Origin: Aestuariibacter salexigens DSM 15300
GTDB lineage: Bacteria > Pseudomonadota > Gammaproteobacteria > Enterobacterales > Alteromonadaceae
DNA length: 64,000 bases
NCBI RefSeq assembly: GCF_000429145.1
Contig: NZ_AUBH01000002.1
Span: forward strand, 124,001-188,000
Reading direction: 5' to 3'
Shown: in pieces, positions 18,509-27,624 of the stretch
Layout: each line of letters starts with the position of its first letter
How positions within the stretch are numbered: the first letter of the stretch is position 1
Program-made: the position numbers and the translations under genes
The notes under the pieces: model-generated
Database searches by the model: none
What the model was told of the DNA's origin: nothing
The model's input: only the letters and a program-made list of their open reading frames with translations

Positions 18509-19083
18509 ACAGCGAGTCGGTGGCCACCATTTTCATTAATGCGGCGCTGGTGAATAACTTCGTGCTGGCGTACTTTCTCGGCATCTGCCCGTTCCTTGGG
18601 GTGTCTGCCAAATTAGCCACAGCCACGCGTATGGGCGCGGCAGTATGTTTTGTCATGCTGGTCAGCTCATTAAGTGCCTATGGCATCAATATGCTGCTTG
18701 AGGCGACCGGCGCGACCTTCCTGAGATTAATTTGCTTTATCGTGGTGATTGCCTCGATGGTGCAGTTAGTAGAAATGTTTGTGCGCAAAAGCAGCCCAAC
18801 GTTATTCAAGGCATTAGGCATATTTTTACCCCTGATCACCACTAACTGCGCGATCCTCGGGCTTGCGCTTTTTCAGACCAATAAAGGATACGACATGATC
18901 CAAAGCGTATTTTACGCCTTGGGTGCTGGTGTCGGTTTTACCCTGGCATTGGTTCTGATGGCTGGAATAAGAGAGAAGCTTGCGCTGGCGACTTTGCCTG
19001 ACAGCGTGGATGGCACAGCGATAAGCCTGATGATAGCAGGGATCCTGTCTCTGGCATTTATGGGCTTTGCCGGCTTAGGTTGA
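18505..19083 (+). CDS. rnfA: Rnf electron transport complex subunit A
   Basis: A 192-residue integral membrane protein with six helices, of the NqrE/RnfA family. It shows NNFVLAYFLGICPFLGVS at the N-terminus and TTNCAILGLALF in the middle, the symmetric partners of the RnfE cysteine motifs. ATGA overlap with rnfE indicates coupling. The subunit order B, C, D, G, E, A differs from the E. coli rsxABCDGE order; C-D-G-E-A is the order seen in clostridial clusters. Confidence 0.95.
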   Translation: MNSESVATIFINAALVNNFVLAYFLGICPFLGVSAKLATATRMGAAVCFVMLVSSLSAYGINMLLEATGATFLRLICFIVVIASMVQLVEMFVRKSSPTLFKALGIFLPLITTNCAILGLALFQTNKGYDMIQSVFYALGAGVGFTLALVLMAGIREKLALATLPDSVDGTAISLMIAGILSLAFMGFAGLG

Positions 19084-19102
19084 TCATACGTAGGAGAACA
19101 GT

Positions 19103-19972
19103 ATGAAACTGCAAGACTATGATATAGGAGAGCGCTATCAGGCGACCGTGATAAACAACCATGCGATCACGCCTGCAAACGCTGCCGACGAACTGCGTGA
19201 GCTGACACTTGAGGTAGATAAACGGGGCTTCACTATCGATATCGGTCAGAGTATTGGCGTGATTGTGCCGGGTGTCCCTGAGATCGGCCACGACCATCAT
19301 TTCAGACTATACTCCATCGCCAGTCAACCGGTGTGTAATGACAGTGGTAACACGGTGGTGACGATTTGCGTCAAGCGTTGCAGCTATATCGATGAGTACA
19401 GTGGCGAGAGTTATAAAGGAATTGCTTCACATTATTTGTGTGATAGAGAGACAGGTGATCAGTTACAGATAAATGGTCCTTTTGGCACACCATTTCCCGT
19501 TCCACAAGATAAGCAGGCAGATTTATTACTGGTCGGCATGGGTACCGGCATTGCGCCATTCAGGGCATTTGTTCAGCATATTTATCGGGATGTCCGCGAC
19601 TGGCAGGGGCGGGTACGGCTCTTCTATGGTGCCCATACAGGGTTGGAACTGGCCTACATGAACGATCACCAGAATGATTTCGCCCAGTATTATGACGAAC
19701 AGACATTTGAGGCAATTCAGGCGTTAAGCGATCGCGGCTACTGGTCTGAGCGAGGTGCGGTGCATAGCATCCAGACCGCCATTCAGGACAGAGCTGAGGA
19801 AATACTCGACATGTTGTCCCAACCTCACGCTTACATTTACGTAGCCGGATTAAAGCAAATCGAGGAAGGGCTCAATCAGGCGTTTTCTGATGTGCTTGGC
19901 TCTGAACAACAATGGCAAAAACGTAAGGAGGAGCTTGAGATAACGCAGCGTTGGATAGAACTCTTGTATTAA
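19103..19972 (+). CDS. Plant-type ferredoxin-NAD(P)+ reductase-like flavoprotein
   Basis: A 289-residue soluble flavoprotein of the ferredoxin-NADP+ reductase superfamily. It has the FAD-binding motif RLYSIAS (about 70-76), a second flavin segment (GIASHYLCD, about 110), the nicotinamide-binding GMGTGIAPFRAF (about 148-159), LFYGAHTGLELAY (about 175), and a C-terminal aromatic residue (ELLY) as in plant-type FNR. It would exchange electrons between reduced ferredoxin and NAD(P)+. The gap to rnfA is only 19 bases with an AGGAGAA site, so it belongs to the operon and offers a second exit for PFOR electrons. Coenzyme preference cannot be read with certainty. Confidence 0.85.
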   Translation: MKLQDYDIGERYQATVINNHAITPANAADELRELTLEVDKRGFTIDIGQSIGVIVPGVPEIGHDHHFRLYSIASQPVCNDSGNTVVTICVKRCSYIDEYSGESYKGIASHYLCDRETGDQLQINGPFGTPFPVPQDKQADLLLVGMGTGIAPFRAFVQHIYRDVRDWQGRVRLFYGAHTGLELAYMNDHQNDFAQYYDEQTFEAIQALSDRGYWSERGAVHSIQTAIQDRAEEILDMLSQPHAYIYVAGLKQIEEGLNQAFSDVLGSEQQWQKRKEELEITQRWIELLY

Positions 19973-19984
19973 TTTAACATTAGA

Positions 19985-21136
19985 TTAATTCGCTTCTTGG
20001 GCAAAGAAGCGTTCTATGTCGTCTTTTTTATTAAGTGCATCAGTGTAGCCTAAATCAATTAACTCATCGCAGAATGCATGGGTGAATAGCAAATAACTTG
20101 CTGCTGCCACGCCACCACCTTTGACCGAGGCACCACTGCAACCGAGAAAAAACTTCAAACTTTTTGGCAGGCTTTGAATACGACGACTTGCGATGGCATC
20201 AATTCGCGTACTTGGTGAAATAATGAGACTGTCGATTTTGCGTAGGTTGTCAGTTTCTCGCATTTTCTTGCCTGGTATCAAATTAACTAAATTATTGATG
20301 CGCTCCAATCGCTCTATGTCGCCCTCAATGGAGTCAATGAAAGCGCTATTGAACACTTGCCCCAAAATTTGCGCAACAGAGGGTTTATGCTCCACAGAAA
20401 CACATTTTCCAGCCTGTCCCCAAGGACCCGCAGCTAAATTTTCTGACACGCCGATAATAAGTAAACGCTCTGCTCCAGTATGCAGTGCGCAGCTAATTGG
20501 TGCTGTCTGGCGCATTGCGCCATCACCAAAATATTCTTTACTAACATGAACCGAGGGGAAGATAAGAGGAATCGCCGAGGAGGCCATTATGTGGTCAACC
20601 GTAATTGGCATTGGCGCGCCTACACGACGGTATCTGCGCCAACCTCTCAGTGATGGATGCCCCTGAAAAAAGCTCACTGATTCTCCTGAATGATAGCCAA
20701 GTGCTGTCACGCACAGCGCGTGCAGTTGTCCTTCATCAATTCGCTGTTGGATGTTTTCAAAGTCTACTATTGATAACAGCAAATTGCGCAGCGGACTGTT
20801 ATCAAGTAGAGCCAGAGGCACATTATCATGATACCCATCAGTGAAAAGGGAGCTGACGACTCGCAAGGTTCCTTTAAAGAGATCTAGCCATCCAGTATTG
20901 ATAACATGTTCAAACTCAATTTGCTTCCATACGTGGGCTAGCTCGTGAGCTGCACGATGGAAAGTACCCAAGTGCGCTGCAAGCGCCACTGCGTTTATCG
21001 CACCAGCAGATGTGCCTGATATTATTTGAAAGGGGTTTTTTAGGTGGGGTAATAGTTCAGAAACAGCTAGCAGAACGCCAACTTGATAGGCTGCCCTGGC
21101 GCCACCGCCGGATAAAATCAGCGCATTTTTTGCCAT
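19985..21136 (-). CDS. Patatin-like phospholipase
   Basis: A 383-residue patatin-family acyl hydrolase. The oxyanion loop GGGARAAYQVG is at residues 10-20, the catalytic Ser lies in GTSAG (about 41-45), and the partner Asp lies in the DGAMR motif (about 207). An additional C-terminal segment is typical of the longer bacterial patatins. The enzyme probably cleaves phospholipid acyl chains; its location is likely cytoplasmic or membrane-associated because no signal peptide is seen. It is convergent with the Rnf operon, with only 12 bases between stops. Confidence 0.9.
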   Translation of the reverse strand: MAKNALILSGGGARAAYQVGVLLAVSELLPHLKNPFQIISGTSAGAINAVALAAHLGTFHRAAHELAHVWKQIEFEHVINTGWLDLFKGTLRVVSSLFTDGYHDNVPLALLDNSPLRNLLLSIVDFENIQQRIDEGQLHALCVTALGYHSGESVSFFQGHPSLRGWRRYRRVGAPMPITVDHIMASSAIPLIFPSVHVSKEYFGDGAMRQTAPISCALHTGAERLLIIGVSENLAAGPWGQAGKCVSVEHKPSVAQILGQVFNSAFIDSIEGDIERLERINNLVNLIPGKKMRETDNLRKIDSLIISPSTRIDAIASRRIQSLPKSLKFFLGCSGASVKGGGVAAASYLLFTHAFCDELIDLGYTDALNKKDDIERFFAQEAN

Positions 21137-21300
21137 AAAGACCTCGAGCAGATGCGTATTTCCGAGTCATGAATTACATCATCTTTGCCAGAAAAGCATA
21201 CCTGCCAAGGCTTCTTCCTTATATTCCCAATATAGTTCAGTAAGTTAGTTTTACAACTTCGGTTGCATCGAGGGGAGACAGGAAAATTCAGCAAGTCTGA

Positions 21301-22899
21301 TTACGCTGCAGTTAAACGATTCCGCCCCTCATGCTTTGATTGATACAACGCATTGTCCGCTCTGGCCAGCATACTCGTTGAGGTGTCACCGCTTTTATAC
21401 ATTGCAAGGCCGCCACTGAAGGTTACGCTGATTTGCTGCTGTGTGTCGGCATCGGTGATGCTTTGAGTAGCAATTTCTTGCAGAAATCTCTCACAAATCG
21501 CGTAGCCTTCATCAATGCCGGTATTAATCATTAAAATCGCGAATTCCTCGCCACCATAGCGACTCACGATGTCCTGCTCGCGACAGCACTGACGACAAGT
21601 TCTGGCAAATTGCTGCAACACGAGATCGCCAGTCAGGTGCCCGAAAGTATCATTAACTTTTTTGAATTCATCGATATCGGCCAGCAACAAGCACAAATCC
21701 TGGCCATACCGTTCTGCCCGACTAAGCTCTTCCTCGAGCCTTTCCACAAACGCCCTACGGTTATATAGCCCCGTCAGAGAGTCATGACGAGAGAGTTGCG
21801 CATAATGTTGCTCAGACGTTTTGACCAATGATAGGACTTTTTCCAGGTCGATTTTCGCCTGCAGAATTTGAATGTTTTTCTGATAAGCCCACCATGCAGA
21901 TACGCTGATAAACAGCCAAAACAGCATAATTAGTATCGGATAGAGCCGGCTATCCGAGAGTACTTGCTGACCTAAAAATACGTCTGTTGCATTTAGGGTG
22001 ACCGTCCATTCCCGTCCAAATAAGGTAATACGTCCGGCCACGGTGTTCTCAGCATGGTCGTGCGGGTCTTGTAAGTTTCGTGTGGCCGAAAAAACCGCAG
22101 CAGGTTGGTTATCGTCGGTAATAAAAACATTGATACCCTGACGATGCAGCTGTTCAAGTTCTTCAAGTAATGCATTTTCGATGCCGTATACGCCGGCAAT
22201 ATAGCCCATAATTTGCTGCTGTCTGGCCTGTAGCGTATCTGGAACCATTCCAGACTCATAGACAGGCACCGTAATTGCAAAACCAGGTGGTGGGTTTTGT
22301 ACATTGGCAGACAGGACAACGTTAAACAGTGGACTTATTTGTGCTTTACCCGTGTCGCGGGCCTGCCATTTTGATTGCATACGTTGCTCGGACCACGCTA
22401 AATCCAGTCCGATAGTGTTGGCCGCTTCCGTATTGGCCAGCATAAACAAGACCGGCACATGCTCATCTCTTGACGCTGCCGGGTTAGGATTGCCGCTGCT
22501 ATCGGTTTCCCACAAATCAAAATCGGCAAAAAAACGCTGTCTGATGTCATTTACAAAAGCGTCCCGCTGCTCGCCCAATATGATGGGTTGCCATTCTATA
22601 ATCAGCCAGCCGTCGCCTTGCAGAGACACCTCCTGACTGTAGGCAGTAAATGTCTGTGGCGATAGATCATCTGTTAGCGCAACAAACGATGATATAGACC
22701 TAAGCTTTTCAACCTGGCTCTGCAGGCGTTCAGACATGACCAATAAAAAACTGTTGAGTTGATGATTGAGGGTACTGTTGGCGCGTAGGGTTTCTTCGCT
22801 CTTCAGCGTTAGGTGAGTAAAAAACGCCAGTGCAGAAAAAATAACAAGGGCGATTACGTTAAACGCAATGTACCGGCGGTTATAGCGAAGTTGGGTCAT
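21301..22899 (-). CDS. CHASE domain diguanylate cyclase
   Basis: A 532-residue membrane-bound signalling protein. A first membrane helix (about 10-30) is followed by a periplasmic CHASE domain (about 45-290), a second helix (about 312-332), a short coiled coil and a GGDEF domain (about 365-530). The GGDEF site is RYGGEEF, the active variant, preceded by DSLTGLYNRRAF and DIDEFKKVNDTFGH. It therefore probably makes cyclic di-GMP in response to a small extracellular ligand. No RxxD inhibitory site is obvious upstream of GGEEF. It is monocistronic. Confidence 0.93.
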   Translation of the reverse strand: MTQLRYNRRYIAFNVIALVIFSALAFFTHLTLKSEETLRANSTLNHQLNSFLLVMSERLQSQVEKLRSISSFVALTDDLSPQTFTAYSQEVSLQGDGWLIIEWQPIILGEQRDAFVNDIRQRFFADFDLWETDSSGNPNPAASRDEHVPVLFMLANTEAANTIGLDLAWSEQRMQSKWQARDTGKAQISPLFNVVLSANVQNPPPGFAITVPVYESGMVPDTLQARQQQIMGYIAGVYGIENALLEELEQLHRQGINVFITDDNQPAAVFSATRNLQDPHDHAENTVAGRITLFGREWTVTLNATDVFLGQQVLSDSRLYPILIMLFWLFISVSAWWAYQKNIQILQAKIDLEKVLSLVKTSEQHYAQLSRHDSLTGLYNRRAFVERLEEELSRAERYGQDLCLLLADIDEFKKVNDTFGHLTGDLVLQQFARTCRQCCREQDIVSRYGGEEFAILMINTGIDEGYAICERFLQEIATQSITDADTQQQISVTFSGGLAMYKSGDTSTSMLARADNALYQSKHEGRNRLTAA

Positions 22900-23032
22900 C
22901 GCAGGTCCTTGTTAATCCACTTAACGATGATATTTTATCTGCGCAACAGACGCAATTTTATACAAAGCGATTTGTCAGCAGATGTAAAAGTGACTAAATT
23001 ATAAGAATGAAGACTTTATACGTGCAGAAGTA

Positions 23033-23455
23033 ATGGCGTTTCATAGTCACGGCGAACTAAATATCTGGGTAGACCATAACATTGTTTATATGGAACTGTC
23101 CGGCAACTGGAATTTAGAGAAAGCCAAAGATTTTATTCACGAACTCAATTACACCATTACACCGCAGGTCTCCCCGCCATTTGTCGCGGTGGCAATGCTT
23201 GATAACGACTGGATGCCAACTGCCGACGCGATCCCCTATCTATTTGAAGCCACAAATCGAGCGATCAACATGGGGCTGGTGCGAGAAGCATACGTATCCA
23301 GTTCACCTATCTCATCCAGAGTCACTAAACGCTTTGTGGTGCCAGAGGACAGCGAGCGGTATCAAAGCCGTGAATTTGTTGACTTAGATGACGCCGTGCA
23401 GTGGTTGAAAGAAGGCCTTTCGGGGAGCGCTGCTGTAAAACAAAAATGCGATTGA
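23033..23455 (+). CDS. STAS/SpoIIAA-like small protein
   Basis: A 140-residue soluble protein whose alternating hydrophobic pattern (NIVYMELSGNWNLEKAKDFI at the start, VDLDDAVQWLKEGL at the end) resembles STAS/SpoIIAA-like domains found in uncharacterised marine gammaproteobacterial proteins. It carries no catalytic motif. It lies between the divergent diguanylate cyclase and the co-directional miaE, with a 61-base gap to miaE. The fold assignment is by pattern only, and the function is unknown. Confidence 0.6.
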   Translation: MAFHSHGELNIWVDHNIVYMELSGNWNLEKAKDFIHELNYTITPQVSPPFVAVAMLDNDWMPTADAIPYLFEATNRAINMGLVREAYVSSSPISSRVTKRFVVPEDSERYQSREFVDLDDAVQWLKEGLSGSAAVKQKCD

Positions 23456-23516
23456 GTTCTTAATCATCTGTTGTATCCTTTGCAGCCACCTTAAACCCGT
23501 ATAGAGATCTGAGTTT

Positions 23517-24314
23517 TTGCAACAACTGTTAGCCCCTATTCATCAATTTTTGCAGTTCAAAACACCTGAACAGTGGATCGCGTTTGCCAAACAGCCCGAC
23601 AATCTGTCAGTTCTGCTTATTGATCACTGTAATTGCGAGCTCAAAGCCGCGCAAACAGCTATGCTACTGATCAGAAAATATGCGGTGGATAAAGACAACG
23701 CGGATGAACTGCTGGCGTGGCTGAAACCCTATGAGGATTTTGTCTATCGCGGCATCGGCGAGGGACAATTCAACGGCCAGCACAACGGTTTGAAACGAGT
23801 TATCAAGGCTAATGGCGAACACCCGATTGGCGATGATTTGGTGAATAAAATGGTGTTGTTGATTAAAGAGGAACTGCATCACTTTCAGCAGGTTCTGGAA
23901 ATCATGCAGGCCCGAGATATCGATTATCAGAATCTCACGGCCAGCCGCTATGCGCGTGGGCTGATGAAACATGTAAAAACCCACGAACCGCAAACCTTAA
24001 TCGACAAATTAATTTGTGGCGCGTACATCGAAGCACGAAGCTGTGAACGTTTCGCAGCATTAGCGCCCCATCTGGATGAAGAATTGCAGCGTTTCTATAT
24101 CTCGTTGCTTCGTAGTGAAGCCCGTCATTATCAGGACTATCTGACACTGGCGGAAAAGCTGGCAGGTAAAGACATCAGTGACAGGGTGAGGTACTTTGGA
24201 CAAGTGGAAGCAGAGCTTGTTTCAACTGTGGACAATGAGTTCAGATTTCACAGTGGCGTGCCGCAGGGTGTTGCCCGACAAAGCGAAGTCGCGCAGGATA
24301 GGTCCTGCGCATAA
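23517..24314 (+). CDS. miaE: tRNA-(ms2io6A37) hydroxylase MiaE
   Basis: A 265-residue non-haem diiron monooxygenase that hydroxylates the isopentenyl group of ms2i6A at position 37 of tRNAs reading UNN codons. The four-helix-bundle ligands are visible as ELKAAQTAM (about 42), EELHHFQQVLEIM (about 118-130), YIEARSCERFA (about 170) and SEARHYQDYL (about 203). The TTG start gives the family-typical N-terminus LLAPIHQFLQFKTPEQW. The reaction needs oxygen, so the host lives at least partly aerobically. Confidence 0.93.
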   Translation: MQQLLAPIHQFLQFKTPEQWIAFAKQPDNLSVLLIDHCNCELKAAQTAMLLIRKYAVDKDNADELLAWLKPYEDFVYRGIGEGQFNGQHNGLKRVIKANGEHPIGDDLVNKMVLLIKEELHHFQQVLEIMQARDIDYQNLTASRYARGLMKHVKTHEPQTLIDKLICGAYIEARSCERFAALAPHLDEELQRFYISLLRSEARHYQDYLTLAEKLAGKDISDRVRYFGQVEAELVSTVDNEFRFHSGVPQGVARQSEVAQDRSCA

Positions 24315-24320
24315 CGTCTA

Positions 24321-25307
24321 TCAATTTGCAGGCACGTATCCTATGCCATCAGGACCGTCACCAGTGGGCAGTCTGAACAACTCCTCACCACTTGAAACGT
24401 CGATAACTGCAACCTGATCGACATTGTAGAGCGATAAAAACAGGACCTCTCCTGCTGGGTGAAAAGTTAGCCCTTTGGGCGTCACGTCTTCCGGCAGCTG
24501 CACGCGGCGAGTTCTTGTCAATGTGCCCGCGTTGTAAAAGTCCAGCGTGTTCTGACGAAGATCCGGCACAAGAACGGTTTTTTCATCCGGTGAATAGAGG
24601 ATGCGATAAGGCCAGGTGTAGTCTTTCCAGCGCGCTTTCAGGGTGTCTCTTTTCGTATCAAACACGCTAAGCCAGCCGTCTTTGTTGCTGCCAACCCACA
24701 GCGTGCTGTTGTCTGCTTTTACGGTGATGGCTTCAGGTGTCTCAGGCATGTCTATGTGACGCAGGAGTTTTCCTTGTTCGACGCTTAACACTGACACGTT
24801 ATCGGCAGTCATGTTGGGCGTATAAATGACCTTTCCAGATGCGGGTAACGCAACCATATGTGAGCCACCTGCTTCGGTGGCGATGACCTGGGTGATGACA
24901 CCGCTTTCAACATTGACGATGACGGCATTGTCCGAGCCCTCTGACGATACGGCGACATGCTTTTGGTCGGGCATAAATAGTACCCCGTGAGGGCGAGGAT
25001 AGTCTGCCAGAGAAATGGTACGCTCGAGTTTGCGCTCGGCAATATTAAACACCGACAGGCTGTTACCGCCTACATAGTCAGTGACCACCGCCCAGCGCAA
25101 GTTAGTATCAATGGCCAGTTCGTGTGGACCCTTGCCCGTGGGCAGGGTGGCAATGACAGTCCTGGACTGAATATCAATAACACTGACGTCATCGCCAAGT
25201 TTATTGACGACCCAAAGTTGGCCATTCAGCGTTGCGGCATTCGGTTGGGCGAATGACGCTGAGAGGAACAGCAGCACGCTGCTAAGTAGAGGCAAAACGA
25301 ATCGCAT
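24321..25307 (-). CDS. YncE family seven-bladed beta-propeller protein, exported
   Basis: About 328 residues with a signal peptide (MRFVLPLLSSVLLFLSASFA). Repeats of about 42 residues contain the YVTN-type core, for example DVSVIDIQSRTVIATLPTGKGPHELAI, NAVIVNVESG and DQVAVIDVSSGEELFRLPTGDGPDGI. Such propellers are periplasmic binding or scaffold proteins, often of unknown ligand. The ATG at 25307 has AAGGTG ten bases upstream and fits the signal peptide better than the in-frame GTG three codons earlier. It ends six bases from the miaE stop (convergent). Confidence 0.85.
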   Translation of the reverse strand: MRFVLPLLSSVLLFLSASFAQPNAATLNGQLWVVNKLGDDVSVIDIQSRTVIATLPTGKGPHELAIDTNLRWAVVTDYVGGNSLSVFNIAERKLERTISLADYPRPHGVLFMPDQKHVAVSSEGSDNAVIVNVESGVITQVIATEAGGSHMVALPASGKVIYTPNMTADNVSVLSVEQGKLLRHIDMPETPEAITVKADNSTLWVGSNKDGWLSVFDTKRDTLKARWKDYTWPYRILYSPDEKTVLVPDLRQNTLDFYNAGTLTRTRRVQLPEDVTPKGLTFHPAGEVLFLSLYNVDQVAVIDVSSGEELFRLPTGDGPDGIGYVPAN

Positions 25308-25345
25308 AGTACACACCTTTTCAAAACGACTTTCACTATACGCGG

Positions 25346-26161
25346 TTATTGCACCTCACGTTCACATTCATCGTCGTCGCACGTCGGTTTTTTATTTTTC
25401 TTATCAGGCTGCTCCACGATAACGGTATCTTTTGTCTCTAATGAATAATGCTGCTCGCGGATCAGCGCGAATATCTGCTGATCTACCAGACGCGCAATCA
25501 GCGCTTCTAACTCCAGCCGCCGTTGATAAAAAGGCGAATGCTTGCTGACGGCAAAGTAGTAACGTGTATGGTCGGCTCGCTCAACATCGGTCAAAACGAT
25601 TTTATCCTGCAAATCTCTTTCCTTTAGCGCCGGCAGGGTACTGTGAATAAAGTGATGAAAAAGCTCAGTGCGCCCCATCAAGACTAAATTGATTTTTTGT
25701 TCCAGCGTGCTGACTGGGACTAATTTCATGTCCTGTTGCACGGAGAAGCTGTTCTGTAAATCAGACTTTTTGGCGATGGTTGTGGCCAGTGTGACGCCTT
25801 TCAGATTGTCATTATGATACTTATGCTGATTTTCTTTTAACGCGAAAAAACCGGTCTTTATGGTTTCATAGCTGGGCTCAAGAAATACAAAGTCATCGCC
25901 GGCTTCAATGCCTTCCCGTAGACCCACCATAATATCAATATCGCCATCACGCAGGGATTTCAGCCTGCGTGCAAAGGGCATAGGCAGCACATCCAGTTCA
26001 ACATCCAGCTGTTCGGCAATCTGAGTCAGGAACTGATAATGCAAGCCTTTAGGAAATTCGGGAGAAACAGAGGAATGCAACACCTCTTTGGCAAAAGCAT
26101 ACGAGCTGCATAGGCAGAACAGACAAAGTGCAGGCAGCGTGTTTCTAACAATCCGATTCAT
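25346..26161 (-). CDS. Periplasmic binding protein-like (PBP2 fold) protein
   Basis: A 271-residue exported protein: signal peptide (NTLPALCLFCLCSSYAFA) and then a type-2 periplasmic binding fold (EVLHSSVSPEFPKGLHYQFL, GDIDIMVGLREG, MGRTELFHHFI). It lacks adjacent permease or ATPase genes, so it is probably one of the stand-alone SBP_bac_3-like proteins common in Alteromonadales rather than a transporter component. A basic/acidic tail with Cys (about 255-271) is unusual. It lies upstream of the YncE-like gene on the same strand. Confidence 0.78.
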   Translation of the reverse strand: MNRIVRNTLPALCLFCLCSSYAFAKEVLHSSVSPEFPKGLHYQFLTQIAEQLDVELDVLPMPFARRLKSLRDGDIDIMVGLREGIEAGDDFVFLEPSYETIKTGFFALKENQHKYHNDNLKGVTLATTIAKKSDLQNSFSVQQDMKLVPVSTLEQKINLVLMGRTELFHHFIHSTLPALKERDLQDKIVLTDVERADHTRYYFAVSKHSPFYQRRLELEALIARLVDQQIFALIREQHYSLETKDTVIVEQPDKKNKKPTCDDDECEREVQ

Positions 26162-26214
26162 AATGCCTTCTCAATGCCAGTGATATTCAACATTAAAAGG
26201 TCAACATCGTAAAA

Positions 26215-26943
26215 TCAATGGGGAAGCGGACGATTAATCAGTTCGGTGCGCTGTGGCGTGACCTTCAGCATGCTGCCTTGATCGTACCAGTCACCTAAGA
26301 CAATACGCTTTGCTGGCTGGCCGCCAACGTTAAGGTCATGGATTGCTGGCCGATGGGTGTGGCCATGGATCATGTTGGTGACGCCGTGCCTCTGCATCAC
26401 ATTGACCACTTCTTGCGGCGTCACATCCATGATGTCCATCTGCATGGTCTTTTTGCGCACATCGCTGTTGCGGCGGGCGCGGGCGACCATTTTACGGCGC
26501 AGCTCCAGGGGGATCATCATCACCAGTCTGGGCCACCACCAGCCCCGGGCTTTCTTACGAAATTTCATGTACTCGATATCCCGGGTACACATTTCGTCGC
26601 CATGTAAAATGACGGTGGGGGTGCCATACAGGTCGATCACATACTGCTCGGGGAGTAGCGTCATGCCGCAGCGTTTAGCGTATCTTTCGCCAAGTGCAAA
26701 GTCGCGATTGCCGTGGATAAAATAAATCGGCGTATGCTGGCTAACAGCCTTTAAGGCGTCAGCCACTTGCGTGGTAAACGGGTTGATGTCGGCGTCGCCA
26801 ATCCAGTATTCAAACAAGTCGCCGAGGATGTACAAGGCATCAGCTTCGGTTACATCACTTTGCAAAAAAGTCAGCAGGCAGTCGGTGATATCCGGCCGGT
26901 CTTCGCTCAGGTGTAAATCGGAAATGAAATAGGTAAATGACAT
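26215..26943 (-). CDS. lpxH: UDP-2,3-diacylglucosamine diphosphatase LpxH
   Basis: A 242-residue calcineurin-like metallophosphatase that hydrolyses UDP-2,3-diacylglucosamine to lipid X in lipid A synthesis. Metal-binding motifs are in order: SDLHLSEDRPD (about 8), LGDLFEYWIGD (about 41), HGNRDFALG (about 79), LHGDEMCT (about 113) and HGHTHRPAIHD (about 193). Length and motif order match LpxH. It follows ppiB on the same strand with a 45-base gap, the same order as in E. coli. Confidence 0.96.
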   Translation of the reverse strand: MSFTYFISDLHLSEDRPDITDCLLTFLQSDVTEADALYILGDLFEYWIGDADINPFTTQVADALKAVSQHTPIYFIHGNRDFALGERYAKRCGMTLLPEQYVIDLYGTPTVILHGDEMCTRDIEYMKFRKKARGWWWPRLVMMIPLELRRKMVARARRNSDVRKKTMQMDIMDVTPQEVVNVMQRHGVTNMIHGHTHRPAIHDLNVGGQPAKRIVLGDWYDQGSMLKVTPQRTELINRPLPH

Positions 26944-26988
26944 GGGAATGGCAGGCAGCGATAACGCATCACTGCCTGCGGTCGTCCA

Positions 26989-27483
26989 TTACTCGCTGAT
27001 TTCAGCCTTTTCGATAACGACATCTTCCACAGGCACGTCCTGGTGAAAGCCTGCGTTGGCGGTTTTGACAGCTTTGATTTTTTCGACCACGTCCATACCG
27101 GCAGTCACCTCACCGAATACACAGTAGCCCCAACCATCCATGCTTTCAGAGCGGAAGTTCAAAAAGTCATTGTTATTAACGTTGATGAAAAACTGCGCGG
27201 TTGCCGAATGCGGATCGTTGGTGCGCGCCATAGCGATGGTACCGGCCTTGTTGGCAACGCCATTGTTGGCTTCGTTTTCAATTGGATCGTTAGTGCTCTT
27301 TTGCGTCATGCCCGGCTCAAAGCCACCGCCCTGGATCATGAAACCATCAATCACGCGATGGAAAATGGTATTGTCGTAAAAGCCTTCTTTTACATAATTC
27401 AGGAAGTTTTCAACGGTTTTAGGCGCCTTGTCAGCGAATAGTGTCAGGCTGATTGGGCCAAAGTTAGTGTGCAAAGTAACCAC
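26989..27483 (-). CDS. ppiB: Peptidyl-prolyl cis-trans isomerase B (cyclophilin)
   Basis: A 164-residue cytoplasmic cyclophilin without a signal peptide. Active-site segments are [18 protein letters not shown] (about 38-55; Arg of FHRV and Gln of MIQGG) and [17 protein letters not shown] (about 95). It speeds proline isomerisation during folding. It is divergent from cysS with about 140 bases between starts and upstream of lpxH, an arrangement conserved in enterobacteria and their relatives. Confidence 0.95.
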   Translation of the reverse strand: MVTLHTNFGPISLTLFADKAPKTVENFLNYVKEGFYDNTIFHRVIDGFMIQGGGFEPGMTQKSTNDPIENEANNGVANKAGTIAMARTNDPHSATAQFFINVNNNDFLNFRSESMDGWGYCVFGEVTAGMDVVEKIKAVKTANAGFHQDVPVEDVVIEKAEISE

Positions 27484-27624
27484 AACTTATCCTCATAAAT
27501 GGAGTACTGAAAGGCGCGCAGTGTAGCGTAAAAACGGTTTTTGGTCAGCATGCTTTGCGGTTTTTAGCTGCAGTGCTAGAATCTGCGGCCTTCCACGCTA
27601 ATTAACTAAAGAGAAATTGCTTCA

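Noticed and set aside
20000-20025. Hairpin CGCTTCTT/AAGAAGCG near the Rnf operon end
   Set aside because: It lies within the patatin reading frame and has no T-tract in the right place for the operon.
26949-26980. GGCAGGCAG/CTGCCTGC hairpin between ppiB and lpxH
   Set aside because: No T-run; may affect mRNA stability but cannot be called a terminator.
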